Source of the DNA: Chromobacterium sphagni
GTDB taxonomy: Bacteria; Pseudomonadota; Gammaproteobacteria; Burkholderiales; Chromobacteriaceae
DNA: 64,000 nucleotides
Assembly: GCF_001855555.1 (NCBI RefSeq)
Contig: NZ_MKCT01000017.1
Span: 248,001-312,000, forward strand
Direction of reading: 5' to 3'
Every line of letters starts with the position of its first letter. Within the stretch, counting starts at the first letter, position 1. The position numbers and the translations under genes are program-made. The notes beneath the pieces were generated by a model. That model was not told the DNA's origin. It saw nothing but the letters and a program-made list of their open reading frames with translations, and searched no databases. Positions 1-10,273 of the stretch are shown piece by piece.

Positions 1-1129
<1,129 letters not shown>

Positions 1130-1258
1130 ATCATTTGAGTGGCTTGGGAAACTGAGTGACGAAGATGGAGTGTGAGTGCGACACAATTGAGTACCCGAAA
1201 AAATATTCAGAACGCGTTGAGAGACGAGTTCAGGCTTCTTGAGTTTGTACCAGTTTAT

Positions 1259-1375
1259 GTCTGGTGGCCATAGCGAGGTGGTCCCACGCCTTCCCATCCC
1301 GAACAGGACCGTGAAACGCCTTAGCGCCGATGATAGTGTGGCATTCGCCATGTGAAAGTAGGACACCGCCAGACG
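1259..1375 (+). rRNA. rrf: 5S ribosomal RNA
   Basis: About 117 nt with the conserved 5S core ('cccatcccgaacaggaccgtgaaa'-like segment at 1295-1320). The closing helix is formed by 'tctggtgg' at 1260-1267 and 'ccgccaga' at 1366-1373. Ends are set from that helix and may be off by a base or two. No tRNA gene lies between 5S and the next gene. Confidence 0.95.
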
Positions 1376-1386
1376 CCCGATAGCGG

Positions 1387-1415
1387 AACCCCAGCTCAAT
1401 GAGCTGGGGTTTTTG
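1387..1415 (+). terminator. rRNA operon terminator
   Basis: Perfect 11-bp stem (1387-1397 with 1401-1411) around a 3-nt loop, ending in a T run. It sits 12 nt after 5S rRNA, the expected place for the intrinsic terminator of the rrn operon. Confidence 0.9.
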
Positions 1416-1455
1416 CGTTTGGCGCACGCCAGACCGATGTCCTGATACCTGACCC

Positions 1456-1485
1456 AAGCCCCCGCGAGCGATCTGCGGGGGGCTT
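1456..1485 (+). other. GC-rich hairpin after rrn terminator
   Basis: A second inverted repeat (1456-1465 with 1475-1485, one bulged G) follows the rrn terminator. It has no T run, so it may be a backup stop or simply a structured spacer. The role is not known. Confidence 0.4.
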
Positions 1486-1568
1486 AGGCGTTTAGATTCC
1501 TGTCATTGACCGTGAAGCGCATCCCGCACAAAATCAGCCATTTACAGGCTTCAACGAGGTAGCGGCAG

Positions 1569-2474
1569 ATGGCTTTTCGCAACAGCAAGCCCGCGCGGCG
1601 TATCATGGCGGGCGATCGCAGCCTGTACATCCACAGCATGCCGCGGCACTCGCTGCATGATCTCTATCATTACTGCATGACCATCAGCTGGCCGCATTTT
1701 TACCTGTTCATCGCGCTGGCCTTCGTGGCCTTGAATCTGTTGTTCGCCGGGTTCTATCAGCTGCAGCCAGGCGGCATCGCCAACCAGTTCCCGCAAGGTT
1801 TTCTTGGAGCGTTCTTCTTCAGCGTGGAAACCCTTGCCACGGTTGGTTACGGCGATATGCATCCGCAAAGCCTGTACACCCACTGGATTTCAATGCTGGA
1901 AATCTTCATTGGCATGATGAGCATTGCGCTGATTACCGGCGTCACCTTTGCCCGTTTTTCGCGGCCAAGAGCGCGTATCGTGTTCACCAGGCAGCTTGTG
2001 GTGAGGCCGCTGAACGGTGAGCCAGTGCTGATGTTGCGCGCCGCCAATGCCAGAAATAATGTGATCATTGACGCCAGCGCCCGTCTGCGGCTGTTGCAAC
2101 AGGAGATCACGGCGGAGGGAACGACATTTCGCAAGCTTTATGATCTGGAGCTGGTACGAGATGAGCACCCGATGTTCGTGCTGGGCTGGACGCTGGTGCA
2201 CAAGCTGGACGAGCGCAGCCCCTTGTACCAGCGCGATGCCGAGTCGCTGGCGGCGGTCAAGGCGCAACTGATCCTGTCCATCAGCGGCATTGACGAAACC
2301 ACCATCCAGACCATGGTGGCGCGCCATACCTTCTCTCATCTGGACATCCGCTGGAATCATGTTTTCGCGGACCTGATCTATACCGACGAGGAGGAAAACG
2401 ACCATGTTGACTACCAACTGCTGCAGGAGGTGAGGCCGCTGGCGTCCGGCGATGGTACCCACGATCGGCGATAG
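1569..2474 (+). CDS. Inward-rectifier (Kir-type) potassium channel
   Basis: 301 residues with KirBac architecture. A short cytoplasmic N-terminus precedes two membrane helices (about residues 43-66 and 110-135). Between them lies a pore helix with the potassium selectivity filter TVGYGD (about residues 91-96). A C-terminal immunoglobulin-like cytoplasmic domain follows (from about 140; RPRARIVFTRQLVV, then beta-rich sequence ending in LIYTDEEEND). It should form a tetrameric K+ channel in the inner membrane. It stands alone after the rRNA operon and converges on the histidine kinase gene. ATG at 1569 is used; ATG 1605 is an alternative. The substrate is clear from the filter; physiological gating is not. 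Confidence 0.9.
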   Translation: MAFRNSKPARRIMAGDRSLYIHSMPRHSLHDLYHYCMTISWPHFYLFIALAFVALNLLFAGFYQLQPGGIANQFPQGFLGAFFFSVETLATVGYGDMHPQSLYTHWISMLEIFIGMMSIALITGVTFARFSRPRARIVFTRQLVVRPLNGEPVLMLRAANARNNVIIDASARLRLLQQEITAEGTTFRKLYDLELVRDEHPMFVLGWTLVHKLDERSPLYQRDAESLAAVKAQLILSISGIDETTIQTMVARHTFSHLDIRWNHVFADLIYTDEEENDHVDYQLLQEVRPLASGDGTHDRR

Positions 2475-2636
2475 CTCGAGCCCGGTGCCGCTTGGCCGAT
2501 GCCGGCCGAATCAGGCGCATTGAAAGCCGCTCTCTCCCCTTCATGATGCTTCGCGCAGGCAGCGCGGCTTCGTCCTGTCATCTTCCCGATGGCGCTATGG
2601 ATGGCGCCGTTCCCCGATGGGTGGGAGGCAAGGGTC

Positions 2637-4427
2637 TCAAGCGGCGCTCGCAGGAAAGGTGATGATGAACGCGGTATGGTGACCGGGTTCGCTTTCCAGC
2701 CGGATCTCGCCCTTCAGGATCACCTGCACGATGTTGTGCACCATCGCCAAGCCCAGGCCAACGCCGCCTTGTCCCATGCGAGTGGTGAAGAAGGGGTCGA
2801 ACACCTTGCCGTGCAACTCCGGCGCGATACCCTTGCCATCGTCTTCGTAGCGCAGCGTGATGTTGCCTAGCGACTGGCTGATGCTGATGCTGATTGTGCC
2901 CTGGCCGCGCTCTTCAAAGCCGTGGGTCAGCGAGTTGGCCACCAGATGGGAGACCAGCTGTTCCAGCGCGCTGGGGTAGTTTTCTATCATCAGATGGGAT
3001 GGAGCCTGCAACTCCACTTGCAGATGGGGATGATGCTCTGGTGGAACCAGCGCCTTGAGCAGCTGCGCGATCACCTGGCCGGGACTGAAGACACGCTTGG
3101 GCTGGTCAAGCTGGTCTACGGCGATTTGCTTGAAGCGGCCGATCAGGTCGCCGGCCTGTTCGCTATTGCGTTGCAATAGTTCGCAGGTTTCTCCGGCTTT
3201 CTGCAGGAAGTCCTGCAGTCCTTTGCGCGATAACAGCTTTTCGGCATCGGCTCGGGTGATGCCGTCCACATCGGCCTGTATCTGCGAGGAGCACAGCAAT
3301 ATATTGCCGATCGGGGTGTTCAGCTCGTGCGCCATGCCCGCCACCATCCTGGCCAGAGCAGTTTGCTTTTCGGCGATGCTGATCTGGTGCATGGCTTTTT
3401 TCAGTTCGGCGGTGCGGCTGGCCACGCGTTCCTCCAGATGGCTGTTCAACTGCTGCAGTTCCCATTCCGCTTCTTTGCGCAGGCTGATGTCGGAGTAGGT
3501 GCCTATCATCCGCAGCGGCTGGCCCTGGGCGTCATGACTGACCACCATGCCGCGCCCCAGCAGCCAGATCCAGTCCTGTTCTTTTTGGAAGCGGTGTTCG
3601 GTGACGAAGGAACCTTGTGGCTGGCGCAGATAGCTGGCCAGGTCGGCCAGCACGGTCGGCAGATCATCCGGATGGATGCCGGTCTGCCACAGCTTGAAGT
3701 CGCCTATCTCCGCCGACCGCGTCAGCCCCAGCAACTGCTGGCAGCGGGGGGAGAAGAAGATGTCGCCATTGGCGATGTTCCAGTCCCAGACGCCGTCGCC
3801 GGCGCCTTCCAGCGCGAAGTGCCAGCGCTCCTCGCTTTCGCGCAGCGCGCGCAGCGCCTTCTGTTCGCCGGCGCGCAGCAGCTCGAACTCGCGGCGCACC
3901 CGTTCGGCTTCGTCGGCGCGCAGCAAGGCGTCCTCCTGCGCGCGGGCCTTGTCGTTGTATATCTGCCTGAGGTCGCGCTCCACCATGCCGCGGAACTGGG
4001 CCAATAGTTGCTTGTAGGTGGGGGTGTAGGCGTTTTCCGTGCGATCGAGGACGCAGATAGTGCCGAATACGTCCTGATTGGGCCAGATCAGCGGCATGCC
4101 CATATAAGAGATCATGCCCAGTTTGATATCCGGGTTGTCGCACCAGTCGGGATCGGACAGCGCATTGGGCACGGTCAGTTCGCTGCGCGAAGTCATTACC
4201 GTTTCGCAGTAGAGCCCGGTGCCCAGATCGGCCATTTCATCTTCTTCGTAGGGGTTGTCGGCGCTGTGGCTGGAGAGGAAGACCTTGATGCGCGGCGGTT
4301 GCACTTGCATGATCAGCGCCGAAGGGATGCTGACTATCCTGGCCAGCAGGTCCAGCACTTGCTGCCATTTTTCCGCGTAGTCGTGGCTGATGGCTAGGCT
4401 GCGGGTTTCGACTTTGGCGGTAATCAT
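2637..4427 (-). CDS. GAF-PAS sensor histidine kinase
   Basis: 596 residues with no obvious membrane segments. An N-terminal GAF domain (about 15-150) is followed by a PAS/PAC domain (about 190-310; GDGVWDWNIANGDIFFSPRC), then a coiled-coil and dimerisation region with the phospho-acceptor motif HELNTPIGN near residue 365. The C-terminal HATPase domain has the N box (NSLTHGFEERG), DDGKGIAPE near 532 and GGVGLGLAMVHNIV. It autophosphorylates His and passes phosphate to a response regulator not encoded nearby. The start at 4427 has GGAG about 8 nt upstream; the longer ATG at 4469 has none. The signal sensed is unknown. Confidence 0.87.
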   Translation of the reverse strand: MITAKVETRSLAISHDYAEKWQQVLDLLARIVSIPSALIMQVQPPRIKVFLSSHSADNPYEEDEMADLGTGLYCETVMTSRSELTVPNALSDPDWCDNPDIKLGMISYMGMPLIWPNQDVFGTICVLDRTENAYTPTYKQLLAQFRGMVERDLRQIYNDKARAQEDALLRADEAERVRREFELLRAGEQKALRALRESEERWHFALEGAGDGVWDWNIANGDIFFSPRCQQLLGLTRSAEIGDFKLWQTGIHPDDLPTVLADLASYLRQPQGSFVTEHRFQKEQDWIWLLGRGMVVSHDAQGQPLRMIGTYSDISLRKEAEWELQQLNSHLEERVASRTAELKKAMHQISIAEKQTALARMVAGMAHELNTPIGNILLCSSQIQADVDGITRADAEKLLSRKGLQDFLQKAGETCELLQRNSEQAGDLIGRFKQIAVDQLDQPKRVFSPGQVIAQLLKALVPPEHHPHLQVELQAPSHLMIENYPSALEQLVSHLVANSLTHGFEERGQGTISISISQSLGNITLRYEDDGKGIAPELHGKVFDPFFTTRMGQGGVGLGLAMVHNIVQVILKGEIRLESEPGHHTAFIITFPASAA

Positions 4428-4507
4428 GATGCCACTCCACTGCGTGCATGTGCTTAGTAGTTTTAGCATATGGCGCGTGTGGAGGCTGCGGCATTGCGCC
4501 GCAGCAT

Positions 4508-4531
4508 GAAAAAGCCCCGCGGCTGCGGGGC
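4508..4531 (-). terminator. Terminator downstream of pssA
   Basis: Read on the minus strand, an 8-bp stem (agccccgc/gcggggct) with a 4-nt loop is followed by a run of T. It lies 26 nt past the pssA stop codon and separates it from the histidine kinase gene on the same strand. Confidence 0.85.
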
Positions 4532-4556
4532 TGGGGCGCGGTGTCGTGCTTGGCGT

Positions 4557-5894
4557 CTATAGCATCAGGTTCAGCATGCGGTCTATCCGCACCCGGCTGA
4601 GGCGGGTCAGCAGTTTCTTGATCTGCTCCGGATAGCGGCGGACATCTTCCAGTTGGCGGTAGTGCCCGAGCAAGGTGGTGTGCCGCAGGATGTTCTGCTG
4701 TTCCGCCTGGCTTTGCGCCTGCAGTTGCCGCTGCGGGTCGTGCAGCAGCAGCGCGTTTTCCAGATCCAGGCGGAAGGCGCGCGGATTGAGGTTGTTGCCG
4801 GTCAGCAGGATGTAGCGCTGGTCGCTCCAGATGCCCTTGAGATGGTAGGTGTTGTCGCCGTCCTTCCACAGGCGGACGCGCAACTCGCCGCGGTTGACGA
4901 ACTGGCGCTGGCGCTTGACGAAGCGGCGCAGGTTCATTTCGTACAGATAGGGCAGGGCGCCTATCACGCGGAATGGCTGTTCGGGCGGGATGTAGAAGTC
5001 GTTGGCGGTCTTGTCGCCGACGACGATGTCGATTTCCACCCCGCGGCGCAGCGCGCGGTTGATCTCCAGAACCACTGAGCGCGGGAAGTTGAAGTAGGGC
5101 GTGCAGATGAACAGGTGGTGCTCGGCGCTGGCGATGACGTCCAGGATGACGCGGTTGAGCCGGTTGCCCTTGCCGATGCCGACAATGGCGGTGATGCTCA
5201 ATTGTTCGGCGCTTGCGCCGTGGGTCATCCGGTATTGGCTGTGCACCAGCTTGTCGCGCAGCTGGCGGATTTCCTTGCGTATGCTGCGGGTGGGGGGCGT
5301 CGGCTTGTCCAGGCGGAATACCGCAGGATCGTTGAAAAACTGCTCGACCATGAAGCCGGCCATCGCATCGGCCAGCTGCGGGCTGCGGATCAGGTGATAG
5401 CGGTCGAAGCGGTATTTGTCCTGCTTGTGCAGATAGACATTGTTGAGGCTGGCGCCGCTGTAATAAACGGTGTCGTCGATGACGAAGCCTTTCAGGTGCA
5501 GCACGCCGAACAGCTCGCGGGTTTGCACCGGCACGCCGTAGATCGGGATGTCCAGTTCGCGGCGTGCGGCTTCTTCACGGTACCAGCTGGCATTGCAATT
5601 CGACTGGCCTTCGCCGATGCGGCCGCGCTGGGCGCGGTGCCAGTCCACCATGATCCGGATGTCCAGGCTTGGGCAGCGCTGCTTGGCCTGATAGAGGGCG
5701 TCGAGGATCTCCCGGCCAGCTTCCTCATTCTCCAGATACAACGCGCACAGATAGATGCGTTGCGTGGCCGCGGCGATGGCTGCCAGCAATTGCAGGCGGA
5801 ATTCGCGGGTTTGCAGCAGCGTGGAGAAGTCTTCCGGCTGCAGGGGCAGCCAGGATAGACGGGACAGCGTGGGTCGATTGAGCAGAAATGCCAT
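4557..5894 (-). CDS. pssA: Phosphatidylserine synthase (PLD-type)
   Basis: 445 residues, close to the ~451 of E. coli PssA, which this resembles along its length (MVDWHRAQRGRIG, NNLNPRAF). It catalyses CDP-diacylglycerol plus serine to phosphatidylserine plus CMP, the first committed step to phosphatidylethanolamine, at the inner membrane surface. It carries two phospholipase-D-type HKD motifs: HLKGFVIDD (about residue 145) and HLKGIWSDQ (about 353), the second followed by GNNLNPRAF. There is no signal peptide or membrane helix, as expected for this ribosome- and membrane-associated type. It is monocistronic with its own terminator and diverges from rppH. Confidence 0.93.
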   Translation of the reverse strand: MAFLLNRPTLSRLSWLPLQPEDFSTLLQTREFRLQLLAAIAAATQRIYLCALYLENEEAGREILDALYQAKQRCPSLDIRIMVDWHRAQRGRIGEGQSNCNASWYREEAARRELDIPIYGVPVQTRELFGVLHLKGFVIDDTVYYSGASLNNVYLHKQDKYRFDRYHLIRSPQLADAMAGFMVEQFFNDPAVFRLDKPTPPTRSIRKEIRQLRDKLVHSQYRMTHGASAEQLSITAIVGIGKGNRLNRVILDVIASAEHHLFICTPYFNFPRSVVLEINRALRRGVEIDIVVGDKTANDFYIPPEQPFRVIGALPYLYEMNLRRFVKRQRQFVNRGELRVRLWKDGDNTYHLKGIWSDQRYILLTGNNLNPRAFRLDLENALLLHDPQRQLQAQSQAEQQNILRHTTLLGHYRQLEDVRRYPEQIKKLLTRLSRVRIDRMLNLML

Positions 5895-6080
5895 GAATGC
5901 GCAGTTGAATGACGTTCAATCGACGCATCGTAGCACCGTTTGACCGGTTTGGGGGAGAGAGCGGGTGGGGAAGGAACGCCGCTCAAGGCCAAACTGTGGG
6001 TGGCGGAAGGCCGCGCGCATGGCAAGGCGGCCGGAAATGTGCAAAAATTCTGGTAACTAGACGAATTGCAGGTTTTTTCC

Positions 6081-6605
6081 ATGCTGGACCGGGACGGATA
6101 CCGCCCAAATGTCGGAATCATCCTCACCAACTCCAGGAATGAGGTGTTCTGGGGCAAGCGCGTGCGCGAGCACTCTTGGCAGTTTCCGCAGGGCGGCATC
6201 AAGCCGGGCGAGAGCCCGGAGGCCGCGATGTACCGCGAGCTGCTGGAGGAGGTGGGTTTGCTGCCTCAGCACGTGAAGATCATGGGGCGCACGCGCGACT
6301 GGATGCGCTACGAGGTGCCGATAAACTGGGTACGCCGCGAATGGCGCGGCAGTTACAAGGGGCAGAAGCAGATCTGGTTCCTGTTGCGGCTGGTCGGCCG
6401 CGACAGCGACGTCTGCTTGCGCGCCACCAGCCATCCGGAGTTTGACGGCTGGCGCTGGAACGATTACTGGGCGCCGGTGGACGCGGTGATAGAGTTCAAG
6501 CGCGACGTGTACGAACGGGCGCTGTCCGAGTTGTCGCGCTTCCTGCGCGGGGTCGAGAGCCACCACGCCTATTTGGCGCGCATCGGCGCGCAGAGCGAGC
6601 ATTGA
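6081..6605 (+). CDS. rppH: RNA pyrophosphohydrolase
   Basis: 174 residues, usual length for RppH. It removes pyrophosphate from the 5' end of triphosphorylated mRNA and so opens it to RNase E decay. The Nudix box [20 protein letters not shown] (from about residue 38) has the full GX5EX7REUXEEXGU pattern, with VGL following. The N-terminal [15 protein letters not shown] matches the family start, so ATG 6081 is preferred over the upstream TTG at 6066. The ribosome binding site is weak. It is followed on the same strand by parE after 114 nt. Confidence 0.95.
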   Translation: MLDRDGYRPNVGIILTNSRNEVFWGKRVREHSWQFPQGGIKPGESPEAAMYRELLEEVGLLPQHVKIMGRTRDWMRYEVPINWVRREWRGSYKGQKQIWFLLRLVGRDSDVCLRATSHPEFDGWRWNDYWAPVDAVIEFKRDVYERALSELSRFLRGVESHHAYLARIGAQSEH

Positions 6606-6719
6606 CGGCGGCGTCGTTTCAGCGCAACCATACGGCGGGCCGATGCCCGCTGTCTTTTTTTCCGCCGTCCCGTCCGGGGCGGCGCAGGCGCGAGTCGCGG
6701 ATAAAGTAAGACCAAGAAT

Positions 6720-8684
6720 ATGAGCCAACAATACGACGAATCTTCGGTACGGGTGTTAAAAGGGCTGGAGCCGGTCAAAGAGCGGCCCGGCATGTACACC
6801 CGCACCACCGACCCCACCCATATCTGCCAGGAAGTGATAGACAACGCCGCCGACGAGGCGTTGGGCGGCTACGCGCGCAAGATCGCCGTCACGGTGCATC
6901 AGGACGGCTCGCTGACGGTGGAGGACGACGGCCGCGGCATTCCGGTGGGCCTGCACCCGCAGGAGGGCGTGCCGGTGGTGGAACTGGTGTTCACCCGGCT
7001 GCACGCCGGCGGCAAGTTCAACAAGAAGGACGGCGGTGCCTACGCTTTCTCCGGCGGCCTGCACGGCGTCGGCGTGTCGGTGACCAACGCGCTGTCCACC
7101 CGGCTGGAAGTGGAGGTCAAGCGCGACGGCGGCGTGCACCGCCTGGTGTTTTCCGGCGGCGACGTGATCGAACCGCTGGCCCGCGTCGGCGACTGCGGCG
7201 CCCGCACCAGCGGCACCCGCGTGCGGGTGTGGCCGGACGGCAAGTATTTTGAAAGCCCGCGCTATTCGATGCAGGAGCTGGAGCGGTTGTTGCGCGCCAA
7301 GGCGGTGCTGCTGCCCGGCGTGGCGGTGACGCTGACGGTGGAAAAGCCCAGCGGCGACGAAGTGAGGGTATGGCAGTACCCGGAAGGTCTGAAGGGCTAC
7401 CTGGCCGAGCTGTGCAACGGCGACGAGCCGGTGGCGCCGCTGTTCGCCGGCGAGGCCTATATCGGCGACGACCACGAGCAGTTCGCCAGAGGCGAGGGCG
7501 CGCAATGGGCGATGGCCTGGTTCGAGGACGGCGCCAGCGGCGAGAGCTACGTCAACCTGATTCCCACTCCGGTCGGCGGCACCCATGAGGCCGGCTTGCG
7601 CGCCGGCGTGTTCGATGCGGTGAAGAGCTTCGTCGACCACCACAACCTGTTGCCGCGCGGCGTCAAGCTGATGGCGGAGGATGTGTGGAGCCGGGTGCGC
7701 TTCGTGTTGTCCGCCCGCGTGCTGGACCCGCAGTTCCAGGGCCAGACCAAGGACAAGCTGACCAGCCGCGACGCCTTGAAGCTGGTTTCGGGCCTGGCGC
7801 GCGACCCGGTGGAGCTGTGGCTGAACCAGCATGTGGAAGCCGGCAAGAAGATCGCCGAACTGGCGATACGCCAGGCGCAGAGCCGCCTGAAGTCGGTGAA
7901 GAAGGTGGAGAAGAAGAAGGGATCCGGTGTGGCGGTGTTGCCGGGCAAACTCACCGATTGTGAGAGCGAGGACATCGACCGCAACGAGATTTTCCTGGTG
8001 GAGGGCGACTCCGCCGGCGGTTCGGCCAAGCTGGCGCGCGACAAGGAATACCAGGCGATCCTGCCCTTGCGCGGCAAGGTGCTCAACAGCTGGGAGACCG
8101 ACAGGGACCAGTTGTTCTCCAACGCCGAAATCCATGATATTTCGGTGGCGATAGGGGTAGACCCGCACGGCCCCGCCGACCATCCCGACCTGTCCGGCCA
8201 GCGCTACGGCAAAATCGCCATCCTGTCCGACGCCGACGTCGATGGCTCGCACATTCAGGTGCTGCTGCTGACGCTGTTCTTCCGCCATTTCCCGCGGCTG
8301 GTGGAAAACGGCAACATCTACATCGCGCAGCCGCCGCTGTTTCGCGTCGACGTGCCGGGCCAGGGCAAGAACCGGCCGCCGCGCAAGCTGTACGCGCTGG
8401 ACGAGGGCGAATTGACCGCGATCCTAGACCGGCTGCGCAGCGAGAACGTGCGCGAGAGCGCCTGGGGCATTTCGCGCTTCAAGGGGCTGGGCGAGATGAA
8501 CCCGGAGCAGCTGAAGGATACCACCATGAATCCGGACACGCGCCGCCTGAGCCAGGTGAGGGTGCGCGACGGCCAGCTGCAGCAGACGCTGGACACTTTC
8601 GTGATGCTGATGGGCAAGGGCGAGGCGTCCAGCCGCCGCAGCTGGATGGAGGCCAAGGGCAACGAGGTGGAGGCCGATATCTAG
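6720..8684 (+). CDS. parE: DNA topoisomerase IV subunit B
   Basis: 654 residues. The GHKL ATPase domain at the N-terminus shows DNAADEAL, EDDGRGIPVG and GGLHGVGVSV. The TOPRIM domain has EGDSAGG (about residue 428) and SDADVDGSHI, and the C-terminus carries the SRFKGLGEMNPEQL motif of type II topoisomerases. It lacks the insert of proteobacterial GyrB and fits the length of ParE. With ParC, which is not in the window, it decatenates daughter chromosomes. A strong terminator follows. Confidence 0.95.
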   Translation: MSQQYDESSVRVLKGLEPVKERPGMYTRTTDPTHICQEVIDNAADEALGGYARKIAVTVHQDGSLTVEDDGRGIPVGLHPQEGVPVVELVFTRLHAGGKFNKKDGGAYAFSGGLHGVGVSVTNALSTRLEVEVKRDGGVHRLVFSGGDVIEPLARVGDCGARTSGTRVRVWPDGKYFESPRYSMQELERLLRAKAVLLPGVAVTLTVEKPSGDEVRVWQYPEGLKGYLAELCNGDEPVAPLFAGEAYIGDDHEQFARGEGAQWAMAWFEDGASGESYVNLIPTPVGGTHEAGLRAGVFDAVKSFVDHHNLLPRGVKLMAEDVWSRVRFVLSARVLDPQFQGQTKDKLTSRDALKLVSGLARDPVELWLNQHVEAGKKIAELAIRQAQSRLKSVKKVEKKKGSGVAVLPGKLTDCESEDIDRNEIFLVEGDSAGGSAKLARDKEYQAILPLRGKVLNSWETDRDQLFSNAEIHDISVAIGVDPHGPADHPDLSGQRYGKIAILSDADVDGSHIQVLLLTLFFRHFPRLVENGNIYIAQPPLFRVDVPGQGKNRPPRKLYALDEGELTAILDRLRSENVRESAWGISRFKGLGEMNPEQLKDTTMNPDTRRLSQVRVRDGQLQQTLDTFVMLMGKGEASSRRSWMEAKGNEVEADI

Positions 8685-8704
8685 GCCGCTCCCGCTTGAT
8701 GTCC

Positions 8705-8749
8705 AGCCCCGCTTAACTGCCTTGGCACAGGCGGCCGGCGGGGCTTTTT
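8705..8749 (+). terminator. Terminator of parE
   Basis: Stem agccccgc (8705-8712) with gcggggct (8738-8745), closing a 25-nt loop and followed by five T. It lies just past parE and before the convergent stop codon at 8760. Confidence 0.75.
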
Positions 8750-8759
8750 GCTGGCCGCT

Positions 8760-9467
8760 TCAATCGTAGGCCGACAGCAGTTCCGCCATCTTTTTTTGCC
8801 CCTGCGGAGAGGCGCAGGCGGCCCGCAGCCTGTCCAGCATCGCGCGGTCGCGCGCCAACGGGCTGAGGCGCGATACGTACACCGCCATCGGCTCGCGGCT
8901 GATCGGCAATTCGGACCACTGGTCGCCGGGTGACGAAATTTCGCGCAGCGTGCGGCCGCAGTCGGGACGCACGCACATCATCGCATCCAGCCGGCCGATG
9001 CGCAGCATGCGCAATCCCTGGTGCAGATCGCCGACCAGCACCGGCTGCGCGCCGGAACTGGCGATGAAGCGGTCCAGAGTGTGGGTACCGCGCAGGATGC
9101 CCACCGGACGCTGCCTTAGGCTGTCCCGGCTAAGCGCCGTGCCGCGGTAGATCACTGACAGCCGGATGGCGGTGGGGCGGCACAGCTCCAGGCCGAAGGC
9201 GTCGCGTTCCGGCGACGCGGTGAGCAGCGCCAGCGCGTTCTGGCCGCTTTTGAGGTCTTCCACCACCCGCGGCAGCGGCCGGATGTCCTGGCGCAGTTGC
9301 AGGCCGCTTTGCGCGGCCAGCCAGCGCAGGAAGCGTGGCGCCAAGCCGTCGCCGCTGGCGGCGTCGCCCCATGGTTCTATCGCCTGGCTGGACGACTGCA
9401 CCGGTTCGGCGTGCGCCGTCTGCAACCACAATATCGATGCCAGCATGCCCAGCCATGTCCTGCCCAT
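8760..9467 (-). CDS. Periplasmic solute-binding-like protein
   Basis: 235 residues starting with a signal peptide (MGRTWLGMLASILWLQTAHA). The rest resembles the bacterial extracellular solute-binding family 3 fold (ApRFLRWLAAQSGLQL, two-lobe pattern) seen in orphan amino-acid-binding-like proteins. No ABC permease or ATPase is adjacent, so the ligand and partner are unknown. The start at 9467 has a strong GGAGG site 7 nt upstream; the frame stays open to 9662, but that extension is low-complexity and lacks a site. It is convergent with parE. Confidence 0.75.
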   Translation of the reverse strand: MGRTWLGMLASILWLQTAHAEPVQSSSQAIEPWGDAASGDGLAPRFLRWLAAQSGLQLRQDIRPLPRVVEDLKSGQNALALLTASPERDAFGLELCRPTAIRLSVIYRGTALSRDSLRQRPVGILRGTHTLDRFIASSGAQPVLVGDLHQGLRMLRIGRLDAMMCVRPDCGRTLREISSPGDQWSELPISREPMAVYVSRLSPLARDRAMLDRLRAACASPQGQKKMAELLSAYD

Positions 9468-9655
9468 CGCGTCCCTCCGCCGTTGCGCGCCCAAGGCGTC
9501 GGGCGCGGCTAGTGCAGTATAGGCAGGCGTGTTCGGCGCCGGATGGTGCCGGCAGGCCGTTTCCTTTGCTGCATCTGACGTTGCGGTATTGTGGGGCATG
9601 AGCCACCGCCACTCCGAGAGGAGGGCTGCGGCCAATGCCCAGGTGAATTGTGCCC

Positions 9656-10252
9656 TCACCAAACCTTGAACACCTGCCCGGTCTCGACGCCCTCTACGCT
9701 GCGTTGATAGGCGAGGGCGACTCGGGCGGCGGGCACCGGTTCAAAACCCGGAAAATAGCTTTGCAGCGGCTCCCACGATTCTTGCAGAACGTTGGGGCAC
9801 ACCGCGTTGATGCGCAGTCCCGCCGTCAGCTCCACGGCCGCACCGCGGACGAAGCCTTCTATTGCCGCATTGACGGCGCAAGCGTTGCTGCCATGCCGAA
9901 TCGGGATTTCGTTGCCCATGCCGCTGGTCAAGGTGATTGAGCCGCCGGCATTGAGGAAGTGCTGGCCGATCAGAGCCAGGTTTGCCTGGCCCATCAATTT
10001 ATTGTCCAAGCCGATGCGAAATTGCTCGGGCGACATCTCCGTCAAGGGGCCGAGATGCAGCAGGCCGGCCGCGCAGATGATGGCATCCACCTTTCCTGTG
10101 CGCTCGAATAGTGCGCGAATGCTGTCCGGCTGCGTCATGTCCGCGTGGAGTTCTCCGCTGTCTCGACCGGCCGACAAGATTTGATGGCGGGACAGGGCGT
10201 GCTGAACCGCACGGCCTATGGTTCCTTTCGCTCCGACTAACAGTATTTTCAT
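9656..10252 (-). CDS. Short-chain dehydrogenase/reductase
   Basis: 198 residues of a compact SDR. The cofactor-binding glycine motif is GAKGTIG (residues 7-13), with the AAG motif (ICAAG) near 60 and a SITLTSG strand near 105-111. The usual YxxxK catalytic pair is not evident: the region after the Ser strand reads RHGSNACAVNAAIEGF. Substrate unknown. It is the second gene of a minus-strand tandem with a close paralogue 21 nt upstream, and the set faces a divergent LysR regulator that probably controls it. Confidence 0.8.
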   Translation of the reverse strand: MKILLVGAKGTIGRAVQHALSRHQILSAGRDSGELHADMTQPDSIRALFERTGKVDAIICAAGLLHLGPLTEMSPEQFRIGLDNKLMGQANLALIGQHFLNAGGSITLTSGMGNEIPIRHGSNACAVNAAIEGFVRGAAVELTAGLRINAVCPNVLQESWEPLQSYFPGFEPVPAARVALAYQRSVEGVETGQVFKVW

Positions 10253-10273
10253 GTCTAGCTTTCCTTCCTTGGT

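Noticed and set aside
1230-1457. Short ORFs over 5S rRNA and its terminator
   Set aside because: They lie on rRNA and are not protein-coding.
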